From an uncultured Acetobacteraceae bacterium (GTDB lineage: Bacteria; Pseudomonadota; Alphaproteobacteria; Acetobacterales; Acetobacteraceae): a stretch of DNA of 37,683 nucleotides. Both the position numbers and the translations under genes were made by a program. Of this stretch, positions 23,170 through 33,606 are shown piece after piece. Under the pieces are notes generated by a model that did not search any database, was not told where the DNA came from, and saw only the letters and a list, made by a program, of their open reading frames with translations. The stretch is from the NCBI GenBank assembly GCA_903918315.1, contig CAIXEA010000161.1, positions 1 through 37,683 of the forward strand. The letters run 5' to 3'. Numbering within the stretch: the stretch's first letter is position 1; the number at the start of each line of letters is the position of its first letter.

Positions 23170-24057
23170 TCAGGCGGCCTCAGCCATCGTCGACCGAACC
23201 CCGGCCACCGTCGTGCGATGCATATCCCGCACCTGAGTCGCATCGAACGGCCGGGACCGGTGCATCGTTGCCCGATTATCCCAAACCACCAGATCGTTCA
23301 CCGACCATTTATGCGAATACACAAACTTCCGCTGCGTCGCATGCTCCGTCAGATCGCGCAGGAACGCCCGCGCCTCCGGCACCGGCCACCCCAATATCGT
23401 CCCCGCATGCGACGCCAAATACAGCGATCGGCGGCCGGTGGACGGATGCGTCCGAACCAGACGTTGCTGCACCGGCGCGAACTGCTTGCGCTCTTCGTCC
23501 GTGAACTCCCCAAACCCGATCAACGCGCGGGAGAACAGCTGGCTATGCTCGCACACCAGCCCCTCGCATTCCGCGCGCAGTTCCGGATCCAGCGTATCCC
23601 AGGCGGCGCGCATATCGGCGAACTCGGTATTACCCCCGGCATCGGGAATGATCCGGGCCGACAACAGGGAGAACTTCGCCGGCACCACCTTGAACGAGCT
23701 GTCGGAATGCCAAAGCCGCGTCCCCAGGCTGAACAGGCGCCGCCGGTTTTCCCGGCCCAGCACGTTGTTGTCGATATCCAGATTGGAAATATCGGCGATA
23801 TGCTTGCCCAGACGATCACGACCGTCGCGGAGGTTGTTGGTAGCAAGCTCCAATTCGCCGAAATTGCGGGAGAACGCCATCTGCGTCTCATCGGTCAGCG
23901 CCTGATCGTGGAAGACCAGCACGCCGAACTCATCCATGCCCCGCTCGATCTCCGCCGCTTCGTCGGCGGTCAGCGGCCTGGTGATATCGATCCCCGATAC
24001 CACGCCCGCGAAGAATGGGCGGGAGACGGGGTCGATCGCTTTGATGGACAGGGTCAT
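23170..24057 (-). CDS. TauD/TfdA family Fe(II)/2-oxoglutarate dioxygenase
   Basis: A 295-residue dioxygenase. The iron-binding triad is visible: His117 and Asp119 in LWHSDSSF and His266 in WDNRATMHRSRPFD; Arg277 or Arg281 in RDMHRTTV would hold 2-oxoglutarate. TfdA and TauD act on 2,4-dichlorophenoxyacetate and taurine; NNLRDGRDRLGKHIADISNLD and the fold pattern are nearer TfdA, but the substrate is not decided by sequence. It is the second gene of an operon, 15 bases after the stop of a 537-residue protein of unknown function, with a TAAGGAGAGG ribosome-binding region within that gap. Confidence 0.93.
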   Translation of the reverse strand: MTLSIKAIDPVSRPFFAGVVSGIDITRPLTADEAAEIERGMDEFGVLVFHDQALTDETQMAFSRNFGELELATNNLRDGRDRLGKHIADISNLDIDNNVLGRENRRRLFSLGTRLWHSDSSFKVVPAKFSLLSARIIPDAGGNTEFADMRAAWDTLDPELRAECEGLVCEHSQLFSRALIGFGEFTDEERKQFAPVQQRLVRTHPSTGRRSLYLASHAGTILGWPVPEARAFLRDLTEHATQRKFVYSHKWSVNDLVVWDNRATMHRSRPFDATQVRDMHRTTVAGVRSTMAEAA

Positions 24058-24072
24058 AGCGGCAACCTCTCC

Positions 24073-25686
24073 TTACACCAGTTCACTGTAACCAAACGCC
24101 TGCCCGAAGCGGCGCGACGGCTCCTGCACGTCGCCATACTTGCGGTGCATGGCAGTGTGATAAGCGGCGGAGAGCAGCAGGCGGTCGCGCTGCGGGCTCT
24201 GGTTGGTGCCGAAATCCATCAGCATGCACTGGGCGATTTCCTGGTTGTGCGGATCGTTGCCCAGGCGGCAGGCGGCCAGAGCGATGCGCTGCACCAGCGG
24301 CGCTTTATCGGCGAAGTTGTCGCAATAGGCCTGCGTCCACTGCACGCTTTCCTCGCCGTTCAGTGCCACGATGGCGCTTTCCACGCGATCCAGCAGCTGC
24401 CCGGCCGACATCGCGCCCGAACCCGCCGGTGCGGCCACGGACAGCGGATGCACCTCCCCCAGGCCTTGCTGGTTGTAAGCCGTGCGGTTGGCGAAGGACG
24501 CGGCGACATAGAGCAGCCGCAGCCGGCGCGGATGGTCAAAGTTGTCGAAGAACCAGGCCAGGGTGTTGTGGTACTCGTAGCAATGGTGCGGCATGTTGAA
24601 CGCGTTGGGATCGCGCGTTTCAAGGACGATCCGCGCCACCGCGAGTTGCAGCACATCCAGCACCCGGCGCGGGTCCTGACCGGCTTTCAACATGCGGGTC
24701 AGGGTTTCCAGCACCTGGATCTCGCCTTCCTGCACCACCGCGCGGATCAGGGCCTCGGAGTCCTCCGCCGGCACCGGGCCGGTGTTGCGCAGGACCGCGC
24801 GCTCAGCCTCACTGACACCGCCATAGGGGACGGCGCGCAGGGTTTCACCCTCGATCGTCATCTTGATGTAGTTGCTGACCATTTCGTAGGTCGAGTACCA
24901 GCGCGGCCCGACCGCGACGTCCAGCGCCCCGGCGTAGATGACATTATGCGCGTTGTCCCAGCCCAGCGCATTGCCGAGTTCCACGGTGGAGCGCGTGCGA
25001 TAGGCCTTGTGCCCGGTCGTGTAGGAGCGGTTGTGCAACTGGCGGTCCTGCACATCGATCAGGCCGGCGAAGCACATTTCCTGCAGGACCTCACGGCGCT
25101 CCGACTTTTCCTCAAAATTGCCGAGGAACAGGCGGTAGGCGTCGATCACATTGCCGCGGTGGACATTGGTCATCCACTCGCCCAGGCGTTCCTTCAGCGG
25201 CGCGTTGACGCGCAGCGGCTGCTGATCCTGCCAATAGACCACCGGCGCCGGCGGGTTCGGCTCGATCTGGCCGTGGTTGCCGCGATGGCGGGTGTAATGG
25301 CCAGGCGCCTTGTCGAGCTTCTGGTTCCAGATATCGAGGCCGGTCGGGATGTACCAGATGGTCTGCGCCATCGGCAGCATCGCCAGATGGTCCGGCATGA
25401 TCCTGGTCAGGTTGATGGTGGCACGCGCACTGAGCAGGCAGTGGTCGTTGTTCACGAAATTCACGTACCCGTCGTCGATGCGCTCATGATAGGGCACATG
25501 CGTATACGGCGCGTGAATGCGCACCCCCTCCGCCACGATCTCATTCAGCGGTCGACCGGCGCGGATCAGGTCATGGAACACCGCCGTGGCACCCACCTGG
25601 TCGCGCATGAGGCAGCGATCTTCCAGCTTGGCATAGAGGGCGTTGGCGCCGCTGCGGTCGCGCGACACATCGGTCTGGCTGTCCAT
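24073..25686 (-). CDS. Unrecognised 537-residue protein, operon partner of a dioxygenase
   Basis: I do not recognise this family. The protein has no signal peptide or membrane segment and is mostly helical. Two histidine-rich segments stand out: HAPYTHVPYHERIDDGYVNF then NNDHCLLSARA (about residues 58-88), and FNMPHHCYEYHNTLAWFF (about residues 362-379). They could be metal ligands. Between them are aromatic-rich motifs such as WYIPTGLDIWNQ and GHYTRHRGNHGQ. Its start ATG 25686 has AAGGGA upstream. It is the first gene of a two-gene operon with the TauD/TfdA-type dioxygenase, which suggests that it acts on, or prepares, the same substrate. It is divergent from the NHL propeller gene, with 115 bases between starts. 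Confidence 0.85.
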   Translation of the reverse strand: MDSQTDVSRDRSGANALYAKLEDRCLMRDQVGATAVFHDLIRAGRPLNEIVAEGVRIHAPYTHVPYHERIDDGYVNFVNNDHCLLSARATINLTRIMPDHLAMLPMAQTIWYIPTGLDIWNQKLDKAPGHYTRHRGNHGQIEPNPPAPVVYWQDQQPLRVNAPLKERLGEWMTNVHRGNVIDAYRLFLGNFEEKSERREVLQEMCFAGLIDVQDRQLHNRSYTTGHKAYRTRSTVELGNALGWDNAHNVIYAGALDVAVGPRWYSTYEMVSNYIKMTIEGETLRAVPYGGVSEAERAVLRNTGPVPAEDSEALIRAVVQEGEIQVLETLTRMLKAGQDPRRVLDVLQLAVARIVLETRDPNAFNMPHHCYEYHNTLAWFFDNFDHPRRLRLLYVAASFANRTAYNQQGLGEVHPLSVAAPAGSGAMSAGQLLDRVESAIVALNGEESVQWTQAYCDNFADKAPLVQRIALAACRLGNDPHNQEIAQCMLMDFGTNQSPQRDRLLLSAAYHTAMHRKYGDVQEPSRRFGQAFGYSELV

Positions 25687-25801
25687 CTCGGGTTCCCTTC
25701 GGTTGCTTGCTTCAGGCAGCGTTCGATTGCCGCGATCCTACGCTTGACACGCCGCCGCCGACAACCATCGTAGCCGCCAACGGCAGCTGAGGGAGGCATC
25801 G

Positions 25802-26857
25802 ATGCCTGCAAACGCAACGAATTCCGAATGGACCATCACCACGGTCGCGGGCACCGGCGCGCAGGGCTATGCCGGCGATGGGGGTCCGGCCCGTCAGGCG
25901 CTGCTGAACAACCCCTTCGATATCGCATTCACTACAAATGGGGACTTGATTTTCTCGGATACGTTCAACCATTGCATCCGGCGGATCGATGCCCATACGG
26001 GCTTTATAAAAACCATTGCTGGAAACGGACAACGTGGCTTCGCCGGCGATGGCGGCCCAGCCACGGAGGCCCTGTTGAATGAGCCTTACGGTGTCGTCAC
26101 CGACACCGCCGGCCAGATTTTTTTCGCCGATCGGCTGAACCGCCGGGTGCGGATGGTCGATGGACGCGGGCGGATCAGCACCCTCGCGGGGGATGGCTCG
26201 GGCCAGTACAGCGGTGATGGCGGACCGGCGGCGGCGGCGGGATTGGTGGAGCCGAATGGCCTGGCGCTGGATACCGATCACGCGCGGCTGTTCATAGCGG
26301 ATGTGGCGGATCACCGGGTGCGGGTCGTGGACCTCGCCAGCGGGACAATCGCGACCTTCGCGGGCACGGGGGAGGCCAAGCATGACGGCGATGGCGGCCG
26401 CGCCACCCAGGCCGGCATTTTCGGCGCCCGCGCGGTGGCGCTGGCCCCCGATGGCGCGCTGATCGTGATGGAACGCCAGGGCAGCAGCATCCGCGTGGTG
26501 CGCAATGGCATCATCAAGACCATCGCCGGCACCGGGGCCAGGGGCTATGCCGGCGATGGCGGCCCGGCCGATGCGGCGGTGTTCGCGGCACCGAAAGAGA
26601 TGGCGGTCGATGCCGCTGGCAATATCTACGTGGTTGATACCGAGAACCATGCCATCCGCCTGATCGACGCGGCCACCGGCCTCGTGACCACCATCGCCGG
26701 TCACGGCGTGGCGGGCCCGGGCGGCGACGGCGGCCCGGCGACGCAAGCAGGGCTCGCCCGCCCGCATGGCGCCGCGGTCGGGCCGGACGGCGCGCTTTAC
26801 ATCGGGGACAGCGAAAACCATCGGGTGCGCAAGCTGACCCGCACGGTTCTGTCGTGA
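25802..26857 (+). CDS. Six-repeat NHL beta-propeller protein
   Basis: A 351-residue protein made almost wholly of NHL-type repeats. Six units each carry a variant of A-G-x-G-x-x-G-x-x-G-D-G-G-P-A (for example AGTGAQGYAGDGGPA, AGNGQRGFAGDGGPA, AGTGARGYAGDGGPA) followed by a segment such as NIYVVDTENHAIRLID. Six repeats at about 55-residue spacing predict one six-bladed propeller. No signal peptide is visible, so a cytoplasmic location is likely. Such propellers bind proteins or small molecules, or act as lactonase-like enzymes; no catalytic set is evident. GGGAGG lies 6 bases before ATG 25802. It is divergent from the 537-residue/dioxygenase operon and may share its regulatory region. Confidence 0.9.
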   Translation: MPANATNSEWTITTVAGTGAQGYAGDGGPARQALLNNPFDIAFTTNGDLIFSDTFNHCIRRIDAHTGFIKTIAGNGQRGFAGDGGPATEALLNEPYGVVTDTAGQIFFADRLNRRVRMVDGRGRISTLAGDGSGQYSGDGGPAAAAGLVEPNGLALDTDHARLFIADVADHRVRVVDLASGTIATFAGTGEAKHDGDGGRATQAGIFGARAVALAPDGALIVMERQGSSIRVVRNGIIKTIAGTGARGYAGDGGPADAAVFAAPKEMAVDAAGNIYVVDTENHAIRLIDAATGLVTTIAGHGVAGPGGDGGPATQAGLARPHGAAVGPDGALYIGDSENHRVRKLTRTVLS

Positions 26858-26880
26858 GCGCTTAACGCGCCTGGCCCCGT

Positions 26881-26903
26881 CGCCACACCGCGCGGGTGTG
26901 GCG
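26881..26903. terminator. Hairpin between convergent NHL and pyrG genes
   Basis: CGCCACACC (26881-26889) and GGTGTGGCG (26895-26903) form a perfect 9-bp stem with a 5-base loop, in the 54-base gap between the two convergent stop codons. It probably ends transcripts from both sides, though no T-run is present. Confidence 0.6.
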
Positions 26904-26911
26904 CCCGCGGT

Positions 26912-28597
<1,686 letters not shown>

Positions 28598-28613
28598 TTA
28601 TCCGAACCGATAG

Positions 28614-28633
28614 AAAAAAGCGGGAAGCCGCTT
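28614..28633 (-). terminator. Intrinsic terminator after secG
   Basis: On the minus strand AAGCGG, a CTTC tetraloop and CCGCTT are followed by further T residues (28614-28619 read TTTTTT on that strand, shared in part with the stem). The upstream edge of the stem overlaps the last bases of the secG stop codon. This is a classical intrinsic terminator and splits secG from pyrG. Confidence 0.75.
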
Positions 28634-28964
28634 AGTTGGTCGGTACCGCCGGCTTGGCGGGTGGCAAAGGCAGGCTGCCGGCTGGCGGCGTGCTGGACGC
28701 CGGCGCGGTCGTGTCCAGGATGGACTGATGCGCGCTGGACCCGCGATTGAGCAGCGCCAGCGTCAGGGACAGCAGCATGAAGATCGTGGCCAGGACGGCG
28801 GTCGCCCGGGTCAGAAGATTGGCCGTCCCCCGGCCGGACATGAAGGACCCCATTCCTTGGGAGGTGCCGATGCCAAGCCCGCCACCCTCACTGCGTTGGA
28901 TCAGCACGACACCGATCAGTGCCAGGGTGACAAACAGGTGGACGATCAGCAGGACGGTGCTCAA
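28632..28964 (-). CDS. secG: Protein translocase subunit SecG
   Basis: A 110-residue accessory subunit of the SecYEG channel. Two membrane segments (about residues 3-20 and 50-70) flank the signature LIQRSEGGGLGIGTSQGMGSF. After the second helix comes a Pro/Ala/Ser-rich tail, usual in alphaproteobacteria. The start is a TTG at 28964: no ATG lies at a suitable place, and TTG puts the first helix at the position expected for the family. No good Shine-Dalgarno sequence is visible. The secG-pyrG order is common in alphaproteobacteria. Confidence 0.93.
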   Translation of the reverse strand: MSTVLLIVHLFVTLALIGVVLIQRSEGGGLGIGTSQGMGSFMSGRGTANLLTRATAVLATIFMLLSLTLALLNRGSSAHQSILDTTAPASSTPPAGSLPLPPAKPAVPTN

Positions 28965-29154
28965 AGGACGGGGACCCCGACGGAGAAAGACTGGCGCCCA
29001 TGGCGCGATGTACGGCGGGTTCTAGCGGTGCGGACCCGTGCCGGTCAAACAGCGGCTTACGCCCCCTTGTCATGGGAGGCCCGCGTCCGCCATGACAGCC
29101 AGTGCATGGCGGCCGATGATGGCCCGGCACGCCCGTCACCATAAGGACGACCGC

Positions 29155-29781
29155 TTGTCCGCAACGCAGCCTCATCCGGTCCAGCCCATCCGCGCGGAGG
29201 CCGCGTTGTGGACCGATCACGCCGATGCGGAGGCCGTGATCGACGCCCGTGCCAGCCGGGGCGAACTGACCGGACGGCAGGCGGAGCGCTTGCGAGACTG
29301 GGTTCGCGACCGGCGCATCATCCTGCCGCTGGGAACCTCCGCCGACCGCATCGGGCCAGCCGCGCGGGGGCTGGATCAGGCCTTCGCCGGGGCGTTTCCG
29401 GCGCTGCTGTTCGTCTGTCCCAGGCTGGGGCCCGCGCCCTCTCCCTGGGTGCCGGAGCTGGTGCCCCACCCGGCCGCCGTGCTGGCCCCGCAGACCGCCG
29501 TTCCGGCCATTCAGGCGCTGCTCGACGCGCCCCCCGTCCAACGATTCCTGGCGCAGTTGTTCGAGGCGCCGCCGCGGCTGATGCACTGCCGCGGGTATCT
29601 GCGCCCCAGGCCAGACCCTGCACCGGCCCCGAACCCCGTGATCGTCTGGTTCGATCTGGATGCGGCAACCGTCACCGTCACACGCGGCCCTGCCTCCTCC
29701 GCACCCGATCGGCCGCTTGCCCCCTTCCCCATCCCCATCCTGGCAATCCAGCGACTGCTGCGGGCGGAGTTCGCGCCATGA
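29155..29781 (+). CDS. Short PhyH-like protein overlapping a flippase gene
   Basis: A 208-residue protein that resembles the N-terminal part of phytanoyl-CoA dioxygenase (PhyH) relatives: GELTGRQAERLRDWVRDRRIILPLG fits their opening 'x-L-x-x-x-Q-x-x-x-L-x-x-G-Y-x-x-L-P-G' region, and IQALLDAPPVQRFLAQLFEAPPRLMHCRGYLRP fits the segment before the iron site. The H-x-D...H iron-binding set is not seen, so it is probably not an active dioxygenase. The start is uncertain: TTG 29155 has AAGGA 7 bases upstream and is preferred over upstream ATGs at 29092 and 29113. Its stop overlaps the flippase start as ATGA, implying coupled translation and a role in the same surface polysaccharide process. The family call is inference. 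Confidence 0.6.
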   Translation: MSATQPHPVQPIRAEAALWTDHADAEAVIDARASRGELTGRQAERLRDWVRDRRIILPLGTSADRIGPAARGLDQAFAGAFPALLFVCPRLGPAPSPWVPELVPHPAAVLAPQTAVPAIQALLDAPPVQRFLAQLFEAPPRLMHCRGYLRPRPDPAPAPNPVIVWFDLDAATVTVTRGPASSAPDRPLAPFPIPILAIQRLLRAEFAP

Positions 29782-31241
29782 CCGGGCCGAGCCTGTTGGC
29801 CCGCACGGCGCGCGGCGCGGGGTGGGTGCTGGCCTGGCGACTCGGCATGCGCGTGCTGGGGCTGGCCAGCACGCTCATTCTGGTGCGGCTGCTGGTGCCC
29901 GCGGATTTCGGATTGATCGCCCTGGCCTCCGGCTTCATGCAGACGATCGACGAGATGATGAGCCTGGGTACCGAGGAAGCGGTCATCCGCCAGCACGATC
30001 CCGACCCGGATGTCTACAACACGGCCTTCACGCTGACCGCGATCCGCGGCCTGGCGGTGACCCTGCTGGTCCTGGTCGCGGCTTACCCGGCGGCCGATTT
30101 CTTCGGCGAGCCGCGCCTGGGGCCCGTGCTTCTGGTGGTGGCCGCCCTGCCCTTGCTGGATGGCATCGGGAATATCGGGGCGGTCGATTTCCGGCGGGAT
30201 CTCGCGTTCGAGAAGGAGTTCGCGATCATGGTGTTGCCCAAGCTGTGCGGCATCATCGCCGCTATCGTGCTGCACAGCTATGTCGCGATGCTCTGCGGCA
30301 TGCTGGTCAATCGCACCCTGCGCTGCGTCATGACCTATGTGATGCACCCGTTCCGGCCCCGGCTCAGCCTTCGGGCCTGGCGCGCTCTTGTCGGCTATTC
30401 CGTCTGGACCTGGGTGCTCAGCCTGGCGATCCTGCTGCGCAACCGGGCGGATAGCCTGATCCTCGGCCGCCTGACCAATCCCGCGACGCTCGGCTTCTAC
30501 AGTCTGGGGTCCGAGATCGCTGCGCTGCCGACGACCGAATTGATCGAACCCCTGTGCCGGGCATCGTTCTCCGGCTTCGCCGCCGCCCGAAACAGCGGCG
30601 ATGATGTGCGGGAGACCTTTCTGCGCCTGATCGGTTTCGCCGCCATGGTCACCCTGCCGGCCGGGCTGGGCCTGTCGCTGATCGCCGCGCCGCTGGTGCG
30701 CCTGGCCCTTGGACCGGGCTGGGAGGCCGCCGTTCCCGTGCTGGCGGTGCTGGCCATCGCGGGAACGATGATGGTGTTTGGGCATCTCAGTCTGAATCTC
30801 ATGAGCGCGCATGGCCTGATGGGCCGCCTTGTCGGCTTGACCGCGCTGGGCGCGGCGATGCGGGTCGGGCTGCTGCTGGCCTTGGTCCCACCGTACGGGG
30901 CGTTGGGTGCCGCCGTCGCCGCCAGCATCGCCATTGGAATCGAGCAGGCGCTGACGGTCCTGATCGCGCTCCGGCGATTCCAGGTCGGTCTGGCGGCTTT
31001 GTTTGGGCATATCTGGCGTCCGATCCTGGGCACTGCCGTGATGACCGCCGGGCTGTGGTCCGCCGGCCTGGGATGGGAGGCGGTTGGCGCCAGCAATGCG
31101 CTGTTTCTGACGATCGCGACCATGGTCGCCGGCGGGGCCTTGTTTGCAGCCGCCGTGCTGGCGGCCTGGCAGGCGGCCGGTCGGCCCCGGGGGGCGGAGG
31201 CCGACGCCCTGGACATGCTGCGCCGCGTCGCCCGCCGCTGA
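29778..31241 (+). CDS. Polysaccharide flippase (Wzx/MOP superfamily)
   Basis: A 487-residue integral membrane protein with about 12-14 hydrophobic helices. The N-terminus (ARTARGAGWVLAWRLGMRVLGLASTLILVRLLVPADFGLIALASGFMQ) matches the polysaccharide transporter group of the MOP superfamily, which moves lipid-linked sugar units across the inner membrane. A conserved V-D-F-R-R-D-L-A-F-E-K-E segment and R-A-D-S-L-I-L-G-R-L fit this group. ATG 29778 overlaps the preceding gene stop by 4 bases; longer readings upstream run through that gene in another frame and are rejected. No glycosyltransferase or polymerase gene is adjacent in this direction, so the polysaccharide is unknown. Confidence 0.9.
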   Translation: MTGPSLLARTARGAGWVLAWRLGMRVLGLASTLILVRLLVPADFGLIALASGFMQTIDEMMSLGTEEAVIRQHDPDPDVYNTAFTLTAIRGLAVTLLVLVAAYPAADFFGEPRLGPVLLVVAALPLLDGIGNIGAVDFRRDLAFEKEFAIMVLPKLCGIIAAIVLHSYVAMLCGMLVNRTLRCVMTYVMHPFRPRLSLRAWRALVGYSVWTWVLSLAILLRNRADSLILGRLTNPATLGFYSLGSEIAALPTTELIEPLCRASFSGFAAARNSGDDVRETFLRLIGFAAMVTLPAGLGLSLIAAPLVRLALGPGWEAAVPVLAVLAIAGTMMVFGHLSLNLMSAHGLMGRLVGLTALGAAMRVGLLLALVPPYGALGAAVAASIAIGIEQALTVLIALRRFQVGLAALFGHIWRPILGTAVMTAGLWSAGLGWEAVGASNALFLTIATMVAGGALFAAAVLAAWQAAGRPRGAEADALDMLRRVARR

Positions 31242-31323
31242 TCGTCCCCCTTGCCTTTGGCCCCCACCTGGGCGACCTTGTCGGCCTAAACAGGTTATCT
31301 CTGACCAAATAAGCGAGGATGCC

Positions 31324-33603
31324 GTGAACGACACCGCGATCGTGACCGATTCAGTGAAGCGCTTCAAATGGGTGGGCACCCGCCCGATCCGTCCGGACGG
31401 TATCCCCAAAGTGACGGGCCGGGCGATGTACGGCGCCGACCTGAAGCTGCCGGGGATGATTTATGGGAAGGTGCTGCGTTCTCCGCATGCGCATGCCCGC
31501 ATCCTGTCGATCGACACCTCCGCCGCTGAAAAGCTGCCGGGCGTGAAGGCGGTGATGACCGCGGCCGATCTGCCGGTGCAGAAGTTCGATTATATCGGGC
31601 CGGAGCGCGTGGCCGTTAACTTCTGGCACGTCACCCGCAACATCATGGCGCGCGATAAGGCCTTGTATGAGGGTCATGCCGTCGACGCCGTCGACGCCAT
31701 CAGCAACAGCATCGCCGAAGCCGCGATCGCGCTGATCAAGGTCGAATACGAAGTCCTGCCGCATGTCATCGACGTCGATGAAGCGATGTCGCCCGACGCG
31801 CCGCTGCTGTTCGAGGACATGATCACCCGCGGCGTGGAGCCGGCGCCGACGAAGCCGTCCAATATCTCCAAGCGTCTGGAATTCAACCAGGGCGATGTCG
31901 CGAAGGGCTTCGCGGAAGCCGACGTGATCGTCGAGCATGAGTTCAAGACCGCCGCCGTGCATCAGGCCTATATCGAGCCACACGCGGCGATCGCGAAATA
32001 CGAGGCTGATGGCCAGTGCGAAATCTGGTCCTCCAGCCAGGGCCACTTCGCGATGCGGGCCCTGACGGCGCAGATCATCGGCGCCCCGCTGGGCAATCTG
32101 CGTGTCACCCCGGCTGAAATCGGCGGCGGCTTCGGCGGCAAGACGGTGACCTATCTGGAACCCGTCGCGGCGACGCTGTCGCGCAAGTCCGGCCTGCCGG
32201 TGCGCCTGATGATGAGCCGGGAGGAAGTGTTCCGCGCCTCCGGCCCGACCTCGGGCTCGTCCATGTGGGTGAAGATGGGCGTCAAGAATGACGGCACGAT
32301 CGTGGCCGTGGACGGGCTGTTCAAGTTCCAGGCTGGCGCTTTCCCCGGCTCCCCGGTGATGAACGGTTGCCTGTGCGCCTATGCGCCCTATGACATCCCC
32401 AACCAGCGCGCGGTTGGCTTCGACGTGGTCAGCAACCGCCCCAAGGCGGCCGCTTACCGCGCCCCGGGCTCACCGATTTCCGCCTTCGCGGTGGAAAGCA
32501 TCCTCGACATGTGCGCCCAGAAGATCGGCATGGACCCGCTGGCGATCCGCCAGAAGAACGCCTGCCGCATCGGCACGCCGACGCTGTCCGGTCCGAAGCA
32601 CGCCCATGCCGGCTACCTGGAAACGGTGGAGGCGCTGATGAAGCACCCGGCCTATCAGGTGAAGCTTGGGCCGAACCAGGGCCGTGGCGTTGCCTCGGGC
32701 TATTGGTTCAACGGCGGCGGCGAATCCAGCGCCACGCTGCAGATCAATGCCGATGGCACCGTGCTGATCGCGACCGGCAGCCCGGATATCGGCGGTTCGC
32801 GCGCTTCGATGGCGATCATGACGGCGGAAACGCTGGGCATCGATTACAACCAGGTGCGCGCCATCGTGGCTGACACCGCCTCGGTCGGTTACACGCATGT
32901 GACCGGCGGGTCGCGCGTGACCTTCGCCACCGGCACCGCCGTGGTGAACGCCACCAAGACCGCGATCAAGATCCTGTGCGAGCGTGCCGCCATGATCTGG
33001 GGCGTGGATCCGGAAGGCGTGATCTGGGACGACGGCTTCGCCAAACCGGCGGGTTCCAACGTCGGCGACTTCAAGCCGCTGTCGCTGAAGGAAATCGCCA
33101 GTAAGGCCGCGGCCACCGGCGGTCCGATCACGACCTCGGCCGGGGTGAACGCGGGCGGTCAGGCCCCGGGTTTCGCGACCCAGTTCTGCGATGTGGAAGT
33201 GGATCCGGAGACCGGGAAGGTCACCATCCTCCGCTTCGTCGCGGCGCAGGACGTGGGCCGGGCGATCCATCCTTCCTACGTCGAAGGCCAGATCCATGGC
33301 GGCATCGTGCAGGGCATCGGCTGGGCGCTGAGCGAAGAATATATCTACAATTCCAAGGGCCTGCTGGATAACCCCGGCTTCCTCGACTACCGCTGCCCGG
33401 TCGCGTCCGATCTGCCGATGCTGGACGCGGTGCTGGTGGAAGTGCCCAACCCGACGCATCCGTATGGTGCCAAGGGCGTGGGCGAGGTCTGCATCTGCCC
33501 GCCGATGGCCGCGATCGCGAATGCGATCGAAGCCGCGACCGGCAAGCGGCTGTACGAACTGCCGATGTCGCCGCCCAAGGTTCTGGAAGCGCTGTCGGCC
33601 TGA
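31324..33603 (+). CDS. Molybdenum hydroxylase large subunit (xanthine dehydrogenase/CoxL family)
   Basis: A 759-residue molybdopterin-binding subunit. The N-terminal domain begins GTRPIRPDGIPKVTGRAMYGADL and the cofactor-binding part has AEIGGGFGGKT (about 263-273). The active-site loop reads AAAYRAPGSP (about 375-384), neither the AYRCSFR of form I CO dehydrogenase nor the AYRGAGR of form II. The catalytic glutamate is in GAKGVGEVCICPP (about 721). It should hydroxylate an aldehyde, purine or N-heterocycle. The start is GTG 31324 with GAGG upstream. The FAD and 2Fe-2S subunits usually encoded alongside are absent; instead a MoaD/ThiS-like gene starts 3 bases after the stop. Confidence 0.92.
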   Translation: MNDTAIVTDSVKRFKWVGTRPIRPDGIPKVTGRAMYGADLKLPGMIYGKVLRSPHAHARILSIDTSAAEKLPGVKAVMTAADLPVQKFDYIGPERVAVNFWHVTRNIMARDKALYEGHAVDAVDAISNSIAEAAIALIKVEYEVLPHVIDVDEAMSPDAPLLFEDMITRGVEPAPTKPSNISKRLEFNQGDVAKGFAEADVIVEHEFKTAAVHQAYIEPHAAIAKYEADGQCEIWSSSQGHFAMRALTAQIIGAPLGNLRVTPAEIGGGFGGKTVTYLEPVAATLSRKSGLPVRLMMSREEVFRASGPTSGSSMWVKMGVKNDGTIVAVDGLFKFQAGAFPGSPVMNGCLCAYAPYDIPNQRAVGFDVVSNRPKAAAYRAPGSPISAFAVESILDMCAQKIGMDPLAIRQKNACRIGTPTLSGPKHAHAGYLETVEALMKHPAYQVKLGPNQGRGVASGYWFNGGGESSATLQINADGTVLIATGSPDIGGSRASMAIMTAETLGIDYNQVRAIVADTASVGYTHVTGGSRVTFATGTAVVNATKTAIKILCERAAMIWGVDPEGVIWDDGFAKPAGSNVGDFKPLSLKEIASKAAATGGPITTSAGVNAGGQAPGFATQFCDVEVDPETGKVTILRFVAAQDVGRAIHPSYVEGQIHGGIVQGIGWALSEEYIYNSKGLLDNPGFLDYRCPVASDLPMLDAVLVEVPNPTHPYGAKGVGEVCICPPMAAIANAIEAATGKRLYELPMSPPKVLEALSA

Positions 33604-33606
33604 ACC

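Noticed and set aside
23086-25773. An 895-codon plus-strand frame opposite the dioxygenase operon
   Set aside because: Both genes on the minus strand have proper starts, motifs and ribosome-binding sites; this frame has none.
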